From Notospermus geniculatus (lineage: Eukaryota; Nemertea; Pilidiophora; Heteronemertea; Lineidae): a DNA stretch of 64,000 bases. This document shows, one piece after another, positions 55,252 to 64,000 of this stretch. The translations under genes were made by a program, and so were the position numbers. Below the pieces are notes generated by a model. The model searched no databases, was not told the origin of the DNA, and saw only the letters and a list, made by a program, of their open reading frames with translations. How positions within the stretch are numbered: position 1 is the stretch's first letter; each line of letters begins with the position of its first letter. Location of the stretch: contig NMRB01000668.1 in the NCBI GenBank assembly GCA_002633025.1, positions 98,414 to 162,413 on the forward strand, given 5' to 3'.

Positions 55252-55405
55252 TGGGTTGCACAAAATTCATGTTAGCTAACTTGGGTGTTAGCGCTAAGTT
55301 TGTGTTAAATGGCATAAAAGACGAGGGATTTTTATGTCATCTAACAAAGTTAGCGCTAACACCAAGTAAGCACTATCGTGAGTTTTGTGCAACTGGCCAC
55401 TGAAT
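55252..55405. mobile_element. Hairpin element, ~150 bp
   Basis: GTTGCACAAAATTCATG..CTTGGGTGTTAGCGCTAA pairs with TTAGCGCTAACACCAAG..CGTGAGTTTTGTGCAAC; inner ATGGCATAAAA pairs with TTTTATGTCAT. Confidence 0.75.
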
Positions 55406-55409
55406 GTTC

Positions 55410-56645
55410 CGTGGTGCCCATGAAGATGTGGACACGAAATTTATTCATGGTGTTACAATTTACATGATGTGCATTGCTGGAAAATGTTTCTGGGCCACAT
55501 TGTCAAGTCATAAAGTACATGCCGTAAGGTGCTGCACTCTTTTGGAGTGATAGTCTATTCATTGTCTGTGCTGATTTCCAGTTCCAGTTGCAAATTTCAC
55601 TATGCTGGTGATTCCAAAGCACAAAATGGCTCTGTGAAATGAAATTTATAACTGAAACTGTTCTTGATTGGGTAAGAATTCCTAGGAATGAGAACAACTT
55701 GAGTGGACCAGAAACATTTATCCAGGAGTTGCACAGTCGGGAACATTATTTTAATACCACCGGTACATGTAAAATTTCCACTGTGGGGTAAATAAAGTTC
55801 AGTTACAATGTTATATTCGAATCATTTCATTTATTCCTAGTGACCATTTACCATGTTTACACTACAGTACCTTATGCGAAAAGTAAAATAATATGCTTTG
55901 TTCTCACTCCTTCCACCCCCCACACCCCAAAGGTGCATTTGAACATTTCAAACCCCTCCTTATGTATCCCATGAACAGAACATGTTATTAATATTATTCT
56001 TTGGCGTTCTTTTCTTGTCCTGACTGACCTTTCACTTTGAGACAACAGTATAAAATTAATACTAAGTAATAACGAGTCGTACCATTTTAAAAACGCACCT
56101 CTACAAAGCAGACTGGCAATATGAATGGACATAGGTTTTCAGCAGATTGAGAGGATTTCAGCACACTGAGATTCATCTACATCACAGCTACCTATACAGG
56201 TGAAGAAACGTGAGAGCACCCTTGAAAATTTGTCACGAGTTTAGATTGAGGGAAATGAGGTTGTACACATACAGACTGGAAAAAAGCGAAGTTCATCATT
56301 GGAATGAAATATCACAAGCAGGCAGTGATCCTGACAGCAGATGAAAATTCTCCACATCTACATGTATTTTATGTAGTATAAAGCATAAACATCCAATGAA
56401 TTGATTGTATCACTTTATCAGTAGACGTTCATCACTATGGCAGCGTCAAAAAACCTTAACAATCACAGCTCTCAACTTGGCATAAAATATCACATCAAAT
56501 AACAAACATTATGAAGTAATGGAAGACTTTCCCACCATTAGAGGCCACCACCAATTAGCAGTCCTAGAAATAGTCACGAAAACTGATGTCACATATGGAA
56601 ACGACATCATCCACAGGGTAAAAGGTAAAGGGGCTGTTCATTTTC
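55410..56645. other. Interior of ISL2EU-2, no gene; ISL2EU-1 type end at 55530-55556
   Basis: GCACTCTTTTGGAGTGATAG followed by TCT and AT (55535-55559) is a solo right end of the ISL2EU-1 family. Nothing else with coding character was found in this stretch. Confidence 0.5.
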
Positions 56646-56647
56646 AT

Positions 56648-56806
56648 CTCATTGAGGAATCCAAGTTGTGATCCTTGGGGGAAAAGAAAATAGCTATGCA
56701 CTTGCAAATTGCAGGGAATATTTGCTGTACTGTATAGAATAATCGCTGCAATTTGCAGCTTCATAGCTTTCACCATTTTTCTTGAGGATCACAACTCAAG
56801 ATTCCT
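56648..56806. mobile_element. Hairpin element, ~158 bp
   Basis: TTGAGGAATCCAAGTTGTGATCC-type arm pairs with GGATCACAACTCAAGATTCC; CTTGCAAATTGCAG pairs with CTGCAATTTGCAG. The loop is about 35 bases. Confidence 0.75.
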
Positions 56807-56814
56807 CAATACAC

Positions 56815-57045
56815 GATATCACTCCAACAGAGTGCAGCACCTGACAGGACAGCGTCATGACATCCCACACGTCATTTCATGATGTCTTGGGGCGAGAAGA
56901 AAAACAATCAGATTGTGTCATTATCGCTGAAACAACTGGATTTTTTAAAGTCACGTCATGCATTGTCATGGCGTTCAGAAATGATGTGTGGGACGTCATG
57001 ACGCTGTCCTGTCAGGTGCTGCGCTCTTTTGGAGTGATAAAGTCT
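56815..57045. mobile_element. Non-autonomous ISL2EU-1-family element inside ISL2EU-2
   Basis: TATCACTCCAACAGAGTGCA (left) and TGCGCTCTTTTGGAGTGATA followed by AAGTCT (right) are inverted, and match the ISL2EU-1 TIR. AT follows at 57046-57047; the left terminus is slightly shortened. Long arms (CACCTGACAGGACAGCGTCA with TGACGCTGTCCTGTCAGGTG) make it a palindrome. Confidence 0.75.
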
Positions 57046-57905
57046 ATTGATAAAAACTAACAGCACCTTTATGCAATTGGCTTATTCCTCTTTGGTCTTT
57101 TTCCGACTCCTATTTACAACAACTCTGCAGTTCGTGCAGAGCCAACCCTTTCGTTTGTTCTTTAGACCCACACATTCTTTGTGGAAGAATGTGATGTTGC
57201 AATTTTCAGATGCACATTGAATCACAGTTTTGCTACCATCAATCTTTTTACAGAAACAAATGGGTGACTGCTGCTTTCCATCAGACTGAACAGCATTAAC
57301 ATTCACATTTTGTGACATTTTCGAGTAACATTTGGCAAGAGGTTCTAGCAGAACACACTTCCTGAAGAAAGTAGTTACACGATCAAGATTACCATGAAAA
57401 AAATCTGAATCCAAGACTATACGTTGAACAAAAAGTTCTCTTCCAGTATAGACACAGAAGTCACAGTATTCTCGGCCAGTTACCCCTAATTGACATTGAA
57501 CCTGATAATAGTAAGAATGCTGCTTCTTTAAGAACGTTTGACCATTCAATGTCTCAAGGCAAAACTGTCTATCCTCGGCTGCCTCCACGATGCTGGAATC
57601 ACTATGACATAACGGACATTTAACCTCTAAGATACCGAGTCCACAGCAGCTGCATGAAACGAGGCCATCCGGGGATGCACCAAGATATGGGTAATCCTCA
57701 TGAATGAAGAATCCACATTCTTTGACTTCAAGGTTGACATGTCTATTTTTGAAGAGCTCCAGATAATCATTTCTGACTTTAACTTCATGTTTACAACCCC
57801 ACCTGAAGAAAGGAGCAAAAACATAACTTAGCGCCAAAATGGTTATTAGTAATCTAAGTAAAGCTTGCAATAGAATCAAAAGGGTATTGAACAAAAGACC
57901 CAAAT

Positions 57906-58349
57906 CAGTTCGGGATAAGTCTTTATTTACAAACGTTTCTAAACTTGGACTCGGAGTCTGAATTTGGACACTGAGAGTGTCTAAATTCAGAAACTGTGAA
58001 TTATTGCTTTAAAGTTTTAAATTCTTGAAAGAACATCCAACGTTTCTAAATTTAGACACTTTTACACTGTTTTATGGGTTCTCGGCCGATAAAAACCTGA
58101 ATTTCTTGAAAACGCAGCCGGCGTTCTGAAAACGCAGCCGTGGAATTAAAGAGGACATACAGGGCCACCTGGCCATTGGGTCAGACCCTTTCCGATTTGA
58201 TGCTTTCATATTCCGATTGAGCGTTTTTTGTTAAGGTGTCTGAATTTACACACCTTCAGAGTTTCTAAATTTGCACTCGGAGTCTAAATTCGGACTCTGT
58301 GAGTGTCTAAATTTAGAAACGTTTGTAAATAAAGACTTATCCCGAACTG
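57906..58349. mobile_element. MITE in the third intron, TSD AAAT
   Basis: CAGTTCGGGATAAGTCTTTA and TAAAGACTTATCCCGAACTG are inverted, with the pairing continuing for about 37 bases (ACAAACGTTTCTAAA). AAAT flanks both ends (57902-57905, 58350-58353). Interior repeats GTGTCTAAATT.AGA. The superfamily is unclear. Confidence 0.82.
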
Positions 58350-59689
58350 AAATTGAGCCTCTCATATAGTGTCCATCACAGTACATTTCTCATGGAGATG
58401 TCTGCATGCTGAACTAAAAAAGATGACCAGCATGGGCAAACTTTGTCATTGGAAAGGAAATTTCATCAGGAAACCAACCAACCAATTTCTTTCCATCCCA
58501 GAGAAATAAAACCAATGTCCTCAACCCGGGATTGTTGGCAACTCGCTAGTGCCTTGGAGACAAGTAGGCTGAGGTGATTCAATCATGATATGACAATTGC
58601 CACAACAGACACATTGTTATGAACAATACAACCCTTTGTTCAGTAAATGGATTAAGTTTGTACCTTGTTGCCTTTGTGGAAAATCTGAAAGATTCCGGGT
58701 AGCATAATTTCTTTATCAATGATTTGGACGGATTCTCAACATTGGTTCTGGCAGCTGCTTTGAAATTACTGGCTGTTATTCGTCCAGCACGGTGTTGAAA
58801 CCATTTCGAAGATGACGATTGTTCACGAGTTTCTTGTTCAACTGCATTTATCTGGAAGACATACGTTCACAATCATGTACACAACAAGAGTACATGTTAA
58901 AATCAACTTTGGCAGGCAATGGCGATATGAAGATTGATGATGATGATGATCATTATAATGATATAATACACACATGCATGTGTATTTAGACTTATCAATA
59001 ACACAGTATCCATGCCAATATGATCTACCAACTCAAAGCGATGGGTCTGCACAGAAATCCAACAACCACTGGCTTTACTGGTAAACTCAGACCTACTTGT
59101 TCCCTTGAAACTTTTAAACTGTTGACAGCCTCATCTGCTTTCATCATGAGTTCTTCGTGCGACAAGCCCTCATAATCTGGACTGTACATGAGAGGAAGAG
59201 GATCAGGCAAGTTCAGTCTGATAGTTCTTGGCACGAATTCCTCACAATACGGCTCCAAGACAGATAAGACAACCGATTAAGATCCACTAGTACTGAGACT
59301 GCGATAGAATGCATCATAGTCAATCGGTCGCTTCAATTCCTTTCTTTTGTAGTCCTCGTGTAAACGTGCAGTGACTGGATGGCCCGACGCTCGCTTCATT
59401 TTTGTAGCAGGGTTGGAGAAGTCAATTGCATGTGTTTCTAAGTATTCAACATTATGCGCAGACGATGGTACAAGCCAGCTGCAGGCAACAGACGTACAAG
59501 TTTGTTCTGCCCTGATGCGTACACCAGTCTCAATGGTAAAAAGCGTTGCCGAGATATGAGAACAACTCTCACCTAATCCTGCCATGCATGAACAATGTCC
59601 ACAAACGACATCACCATCTGGCTTGACGGCAACCCATGCTGCAAGAGGTCTCTCGCTCAATCGCTGAGAATGTAAAACCTGAAATGGAA

Positions 59690-60200
59690 TGACGAAAAAA
59701 TATCATTTGGTAGGCCTACTAACAAATTTACCGGTGGGCCTACATTATAGGCCTATGTCCTCGGCCTACTTGAAACCCTCGGCTTTTCCCTCTCCGCGCT
59801 CTTTGGACTTCATATCATATCCTATGCCTAGGCCTACATGTTCATGTAGTTTATCCTCAGTCACGGGTTTTGAAGTTTGCTAACATCCCTCCAGTCCAGT
59901 CATGAATGCATGCACGTCCCAAACATAACCTAGGCCCTATGTAGGCCTACATGTAATTATAACAAAGGCCTAGGCCTGGCCTACAGTTTCATGCATAGGG
60001 CCTACCACACCAGGGCCATTGGCCTAGAGGGGCAGGCTAGGCAAACACTAGTGAGTTGGCCCCTAGGCTAGGCAAACACTAGTGAGTTGGCCCCTAGGCT
60101 GAAGAGTTGTGATAAATGACCCTTAGGCCTACATGCCTTAGGCCTGCTACATTGGCGTGTTGCCAGCACAGTGCAGTGAGCAGTGCAGCGGGTGAGTGAG
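59690..60200. repeat. TAGGCCTA-rich intron sequence with a 31-bp direct duplication
   Basis: The first intron of the nuclease gene is dominated by GGCCTA/TAGGCC words. CTAGGCAAACACTAGTGAGT and flanking bases occur twice in tandem at about 60035-60098. Confidence 0.6.
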
Positions 60201-61341
60201 CATGCCCATCTATCTATCAATCATGCCCAGCCTACCTTGCTGACGAAAATGTAAACATCTCCAGTTTTTAGAACCTGCACCTCCTTGACGAATCCGGCAA
60301 CAAAGTATTTGTAAGCTTCCAAGCTTTTGTAACTTTTAAGGGCTTGGTGAGTGTACGCACTACATGTGTTCACCAGATAATTATAAATATCTGGGTAAGC
60401 CAGACGTGGTAAACACGGCGACTTCAGAAGATCGGTGGTGGCCGATTTAGGCCACAGATATGGATCAGAACAGCCTAATTTCGTCAACTTTGCAAGGTAT
60501 CGATCTCTGTGCACTCCCTGTAGTTTCTCTGCAGTGTCCGATAACACTACATTGTGGCTATCCGACATAATTCGAATTGAATTGATGACATTTTTTGGAT
60601 CAACATGACATGCATGATGAAAACACAGCCATGGCCATGATGGCAACTCGCTCAGCTGACGGCCAAAATGGCGGACACTGCGTTGTCAACAACAAGTCAC
60701 GTGACATCGTGACGTCAGTGAAGAACCTCTATAGGTATTTTAGCGCACTTCCCTTGGTAGTTATAACATCAAGGTGAGAAGTTTATGTGGATGTTTGGTG
60801 AGCATCCACAGACATCTAATTGACAAGATCTTCATGTTGACCAGGGTAGCCTATCTTCCATGTCATCAATAGTAAAATTTGTAGCATCAATCTTTAGAAA
60901 TAAATCCATATTGATCCTCCTTGCCAACTTTGAGGCTGTAAATACTCTTGATATTGGACACTATAACGCGCGTTACGTTTTACAGCTAGTGAACTTTGAC
61001 TCAAGTTTCCAAGTTGGATACACAGCATCGTATCTTCCCATCTACACTATGATACTGAGACATGCCTCAAGTGTCTACACACCACAGGTCATAGAGCTGC
61101 AGGCAGTTTTGATTTTCACCCTCACTGACAATGTTTTTCCACCAGTACTGTAGAATGATCCTTAGTCGATCGCCCACAAAATTAGCGCACATTATAGGTA
61201 ACGGGTTCACAGGGTTAAACCAATTCACTCTGTGAAAAATCTTAAACGTTTTCCTCCGAATTGATTTCTGACCCGGCTGAGATAGTACGAATATTATACA
61301 TGTAGAAGAAATGACATGAGTACACCCCCAATGATCACTAG

Positions 61342-61461
61342 GGGCCGTATTCATAAAGAGTGATCATCGCGCAATTAAGACTTAGACGCTTGTAACTTCA
61401 CTAAATGCACACACTTTACTTCCACCATACATTTGACGAAGTTATACGCGTCCAAGTCTTA
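61342..61461. mobile_element. Truncated palindromic element, GGGCCGTATTC end
   Basis: The left end GGGGCCGTATTCATAAAGAG is intact; TTAAGACTTAGACGC..GTAACTTC pairs with GAAGTTATACGCGTCCAAGTCTTAA. The right outer arm is missing where the 61462 MITE begins. Confidence 0.55.
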
Positions 61462-62047
61462 AGGCTCGTCTACACGGTCATACATTTGTTCAAAACATCA
61501 TCATACATTTGTATGATGATGTCCAAGCTTGTTTGTCGATTTCGGTCTTGTGACAATGCAGCTAAAATTTTGAACATCATCATACATTGTTCAAAACAGC
61601 ATCATACACTTGCATGATGATGTTCAAGTTTGTTGTGGTTTTCGATCTACAGTCCAACATTCATGGACATTGTATGATGAAGTATGATGGAGAAAGGATA
61701 ATGTTGGATGCTGTTCAAGTTTGTTGGGAAAACCGTCCACACGATCATACATTTGTCCCTGAACATCATCACACATTTTTTTGGGATGTTTTGCATTGGC
61801 AAGATGAAACATGCAGCTAAAAATTTGAACATCATCATACATGTTCAGGTTTGTTGGGAAAACAGTCCACACGATCATACATTTTGTTCTGAACATCATC
61901 ACACAAATTTGAACATCATCATACATGTTGGTTGCTGTTCAAGTTTGTTGGGAAAACAGCCTACACAATCAAATATCTGTTCATGAACATCATCATACAA
62001 ATGTATGATGATGTTTTGAACAAATGTATGATCGTGTAGACAGGCCT
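61462..62047. mobile_element. Harbinger-type MITE, TSD TTA, 60-bp TIRs
   Basis: AGGCTCGTCTACACGGTCAT and complement of AGGCCTGTCTACACGATCAT are inverted over about 60 bases and flanked by TTA (61459-61461, 62048-62050). The interior repeats CATACATTTGT.C..GAACATCATCA and CAAGTTTGTTGGGAAAAC several times. The terminus resembles that of the Harbinger element at 33900 (AGCCTCGTCTACAC). Small ORFs here come from the repeats. Confidence 0.87.
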
Positions 62048-62430
62048 TTAAACACCCTTTTTGAATTTGGCCCCAGTAGTTCAATGGAAACGTCAGTACC
62101 TGCCCCCACTGGGATTCCGAGTTCCATTCACGATGTTGTAGAGAGGGCGACTCTCATTGTCAGCCTACTTCTTCTCCGGCATTTCCGGTTTCCACCTGCT
62201 CGATTTACCTGCCCAATCTTGTTGATAAAGCGAATAATGCCGTATTTGGTTCTCACCGCTCCATTTATTATTTTCACCTGGTTTGGAAACATTTTTGGCG
62301 CACGCCATTTTGGGTGAACTTCAAAATCATTATGATGGATGTAATGCCCATCACATCACAGGCATTTTATGTCCCCATATCTGCCTCTCATTACAATATG
62401 CAGATTGGAGGTCAGAGGTCAGTCACTTAC

Positions 62431-62653
62431 CTTTCTTTCATACATCCGGGCTCCGCTGCAGTGTATCACTTCTTCTTTCTTCATACAAGTTCCTTTCTTT
62501 TGACTCAACTGACATATTAAATGTCCGCCATTGTCGAAAACGTTTATGGTTGAACATTCCTGGTGCAGACACAGAACTACACAGAATAGCAACGAAATCA
62601 CATGATCACATTGATAATCTGGTTTAAGAATTGACCAATCGACTACAATCTTT
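62431..62653 (-). CDS. Candidate host exon, PAN/Apple domain
   Basis: On the minus strand an exon-like segment lies between acceptor GACTGTTTCAG (62654-62664) and consensus donor GTAAGTGA (before 62431). The ~74-residue translation has PAN/Apple-type spacing: QCDHVISLLFCVVLCLHQEC, STINVFDNGGHLICQLS, KKGTC. Such modules are found in secreted and surface adhesion proteins. The reading frame is open a further 300 bases upstream, which may be chance. Other exons of the gene are outside the window or unrecognised. Confidence 0.45.
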
Positions 62654-62659
62654 CTGAAA

Positions 62660-64000
62660 CAGTCAGTTTCAAAAGACGCATGCGCCGAATTTCTCATGTT
62701 GTTTGCGTCGCCTGCTATTGCCTTTCCATCTCTTAGACACAGCCGACCCCCATAGTTCTTATAAAATCGGGGTGCAGATACATGTAACGAGGAAATTATG
62801 TATTGCAGGCGGACTAATGCCTTTGGCTGTATTAAAAAATGTAATACAAATTCAAGACGTGTGCACTGTTTTTGAGTGTTACTAGCGAACGTTAAATTTG
62901 ATGGTACATGTATATCAAATATGTGTTCGAATTTTTCAAATCGAGCAACAGTAATGATTTTACTATCCAATTATTTCCTGGCAGTAATCAGAACTCCCGG
63001 TAATGGCTAAAAATAAAGCACTGAGATTAAGACAACAGTAGCTGAGTTTGAATAGCTGCTGTTCTGCTGGGTTGGATCAAGTTCTCAAAGGCCCAGTTCA
63101 CCTAACTAGCATATTGACCCGTGGCGAGCACATTTTGGGGGGAGTTAGTTTGCCCTTGAATATCCTGAGGTAGAGGGTCTGTTGCTTTATTGTTGAGTTT
63201 GTTTGGACAGGGGTAGTTTATTAACCGTCAAATCCATGAGCAGTGAGGAGTTTTGACTTTCTAAACAGCAGCATCACGTCTGGTTTATTCCGGGTTTATT
63301 ACATCTCTTCAATCACCCTAATGCAAAGGTGACCCAGATTCATGATAGCTCGGTTCACATAACATGAGCCCCACTGTGTATCTGTCCAGCCACTCTTACA
63401 CGTAGGTATAGGTCACTGACCTTCTTGTAGATGGCAGCGCAGGTCACCACACATTTGATTTTCTCTCTTTTTCATGTAAATCAGCACTTCTTTTAAAACC
63501 AAACCGTAACGAAAACACGTTCCTCCAATTGTACTGTACACATAGGCCGCTCTTCGTAGGCTTCAAGCCCTAACTAAGGATGAGATAGGGCAGAGAGTCC
63601 GGTCCACCGTAACTGTGTACAGTCATTACATAGCAAGGTATAGCAGATAAACAGGTCAACTCAGGTTGATAACAAAATCCAACATGGCTACCGTCCATTA
63701 TAGTATAGATTGTGGAATGAATTGTACTAATGTTTTGACGTCCATGATCTGAACGCCGTTTGAATATGTAGACTAGCCTGGCGGCGACTGGCTGCACAAG
63801 GTGACTTCAGGGATGGCGCTCTGCCTCATTCCTCCAGGCTTCAGCAGCAGTGTATTGGCATACAATACATTGACATTAATTGCATACAGGATGGCGCAAC
63901 AACAACAATACACAACAACTAGTGATTAAGGTTAAGAAACCATTCACGCGATTTTCTAGCGCGGGATGTCGCCCGAAAATCACTCCAACGATTTTTCCAG
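62660..64000. other. No gene recognised
   Basis: No ORF with family resemblance, no RNA gene, no element ends. The window ends within unassigned sequence. Confidence 0.4.

Larger units (their letters stand above)
57082..60568 (-). pseudogene. ISL2EU-2 SWIM / YqaJ exonuclease / PHD-finger protein, four exons, one nonsense codon
   Basis: Exons 60568-60236, 59678-59079, 58851-58664 and 57802-57082 have GT-AG borders and matching phases, about 613 residues in all. Exon 1: MSDSHNVVLSDTAEKLQGVH. Exon 2: SWIM finger CGHCSCMAGLGESCSHISATLF. Exon 3: KWFQHRAGRITASNF (start of the nuclease). Exon 4: GASPDGLVS, ILEVKCPLC and QVQCQLGVTG (nuclease residues D, ExK, Q), then a PHD finger (ICFCKK, CASENC, FFHKEC, WLCTNC) and a basic tail. 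The only lesion seen is an in-frame TAA at 59279-59277 (after YRSLSTSGS), with homologous sequence continuing in the same frame. PHD fingers bind histone H3 tails, so chromatin targeting is a possible role. A TAA reading error is possible. Confidence 0.85.
51403..60730. mobile_element. ISL2EU-2: 9.3-kb ISL2EU DNA transposon, TSD AT
   Basis: Ends AGAGGTTCTTCACGTGACGT and ACGTCAGTGAAGAACCTCT are inverted, flanked by AT (51401-51402, 60731-60732). It has the same convergent gene pair as ISL2EU-1: THAP transposase (plus) and SWIM/YqaJ protein (minus), here with a PHD finger. Its TIR differs from ISL2EU-1, so it is a separate family. It is longer because of nested elements at 53967, 55252, 55530, 56648, 56815 and 57906. 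Confidence 0.87.

Noticed and set aside
25030-62050. Arrays of short repeats considered as CRISPR
   Set aside because: Units are contiguous tandem repeats or MITE subterminal words without unique spacers, in a spliced eukaryotic sequence.
61405-62084. Several 60-100 codon ORFs on both strands
   Set aside because: They are readings of the repeated CATCATCATACA words of the MITE at 61462-62047.
62024-62317. 97-codon plus-strand ORF with hydrophobic C-terminus
   Set aside because: It begins within the 61462 MITE terminus, and shows no domain or splice support.

Overview
The window looks like nuclear DNA of a marine invertebrate animal. Open reading frames are split by GT-AG introns, the transposon families (BEL/Pao, APE-type LINE with a 2A peptide, PIF/Harbinger with a MADF partner, THAP/YqaJ-type ISL2EU) are typical of such genomes, tRNA-derived SINEs are present, and the words TAGGCCTA and ACATGTA are strongly over-used. 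I lean to a deuterostome such as an echinoderm, hemichordate or amphioxus, but this is inference. No complete host gene is visible. The window is almost entirely transposable elements nested in one another, plus two likely PAN/Apple-type host exons (about 3.0 kb and 62.5 kb, both minus strand).

Layout. 0-7.2 kb: a TTA-flanked MITE, a ~195-bp tandem repeat, a tRNA-like sequence, one Harbinger transposase exon, several hairpin elements and a TTAA-flanked MITE. 7.26-14.7 kb: a degenerate BEL/Pao LTR retrotransposon with 5-bp target duplication ATCAA, interrupted by four younger insertions (MITE in the 5' LTR, hairpin in gag, TIR element between gag and the zinc knuckle, SINE in integrase). 15.9-17.3 kb: a large foldback element with a second palindrome inside it. 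17.9-24.2 kb: a non-LTR retrotransposon on the minus strand, with intact ORF1 and ORF2; ORF2 opens with three hydrophobic segments followed by a 2A motif. 24.3-33.7 kb: MITEs, hairpins, a tandem repeat with a 533-bp assembly gap, minisatellites, and a broken copy of an uncharacterised multicopy gene family. 33.90-37.73 kb: a full PIF/Harbinger element (TSD TAA) whose transposase and MADF genes lie antisense with interlocked introns. 40.13-47.04 kb and 51.40-60.73 kb: two large ISL2EU elements (TSD AT), each with a THAP-DDE transposase on the plus strand converging on a SWIM/YqaJ-nuclease gene on the minus strand; the second has a PHD finger fused to the nuclease. 48.6-50.9 kb: a 2.3-kb element made of hundreds of bases of CATGGTT/AACCATG words with a five-unit tandem array inside. 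61.46-62.05 kb: a MITE whose end resembles that of the Harbinger element.

How the parts fit: autonomous elements (Harbinger, ISL2EU-1, ISL2EU-2, the LINE) sit beside short non-autonomous elements carrying the same or similar ends. The clearest unexplained pattern is a set of short hairpin elements with mostly unrelated arms whose apices share the same 9-mer CTATTGTTC (or its complement); six of the seven loci where I found this word are hairpin apices.
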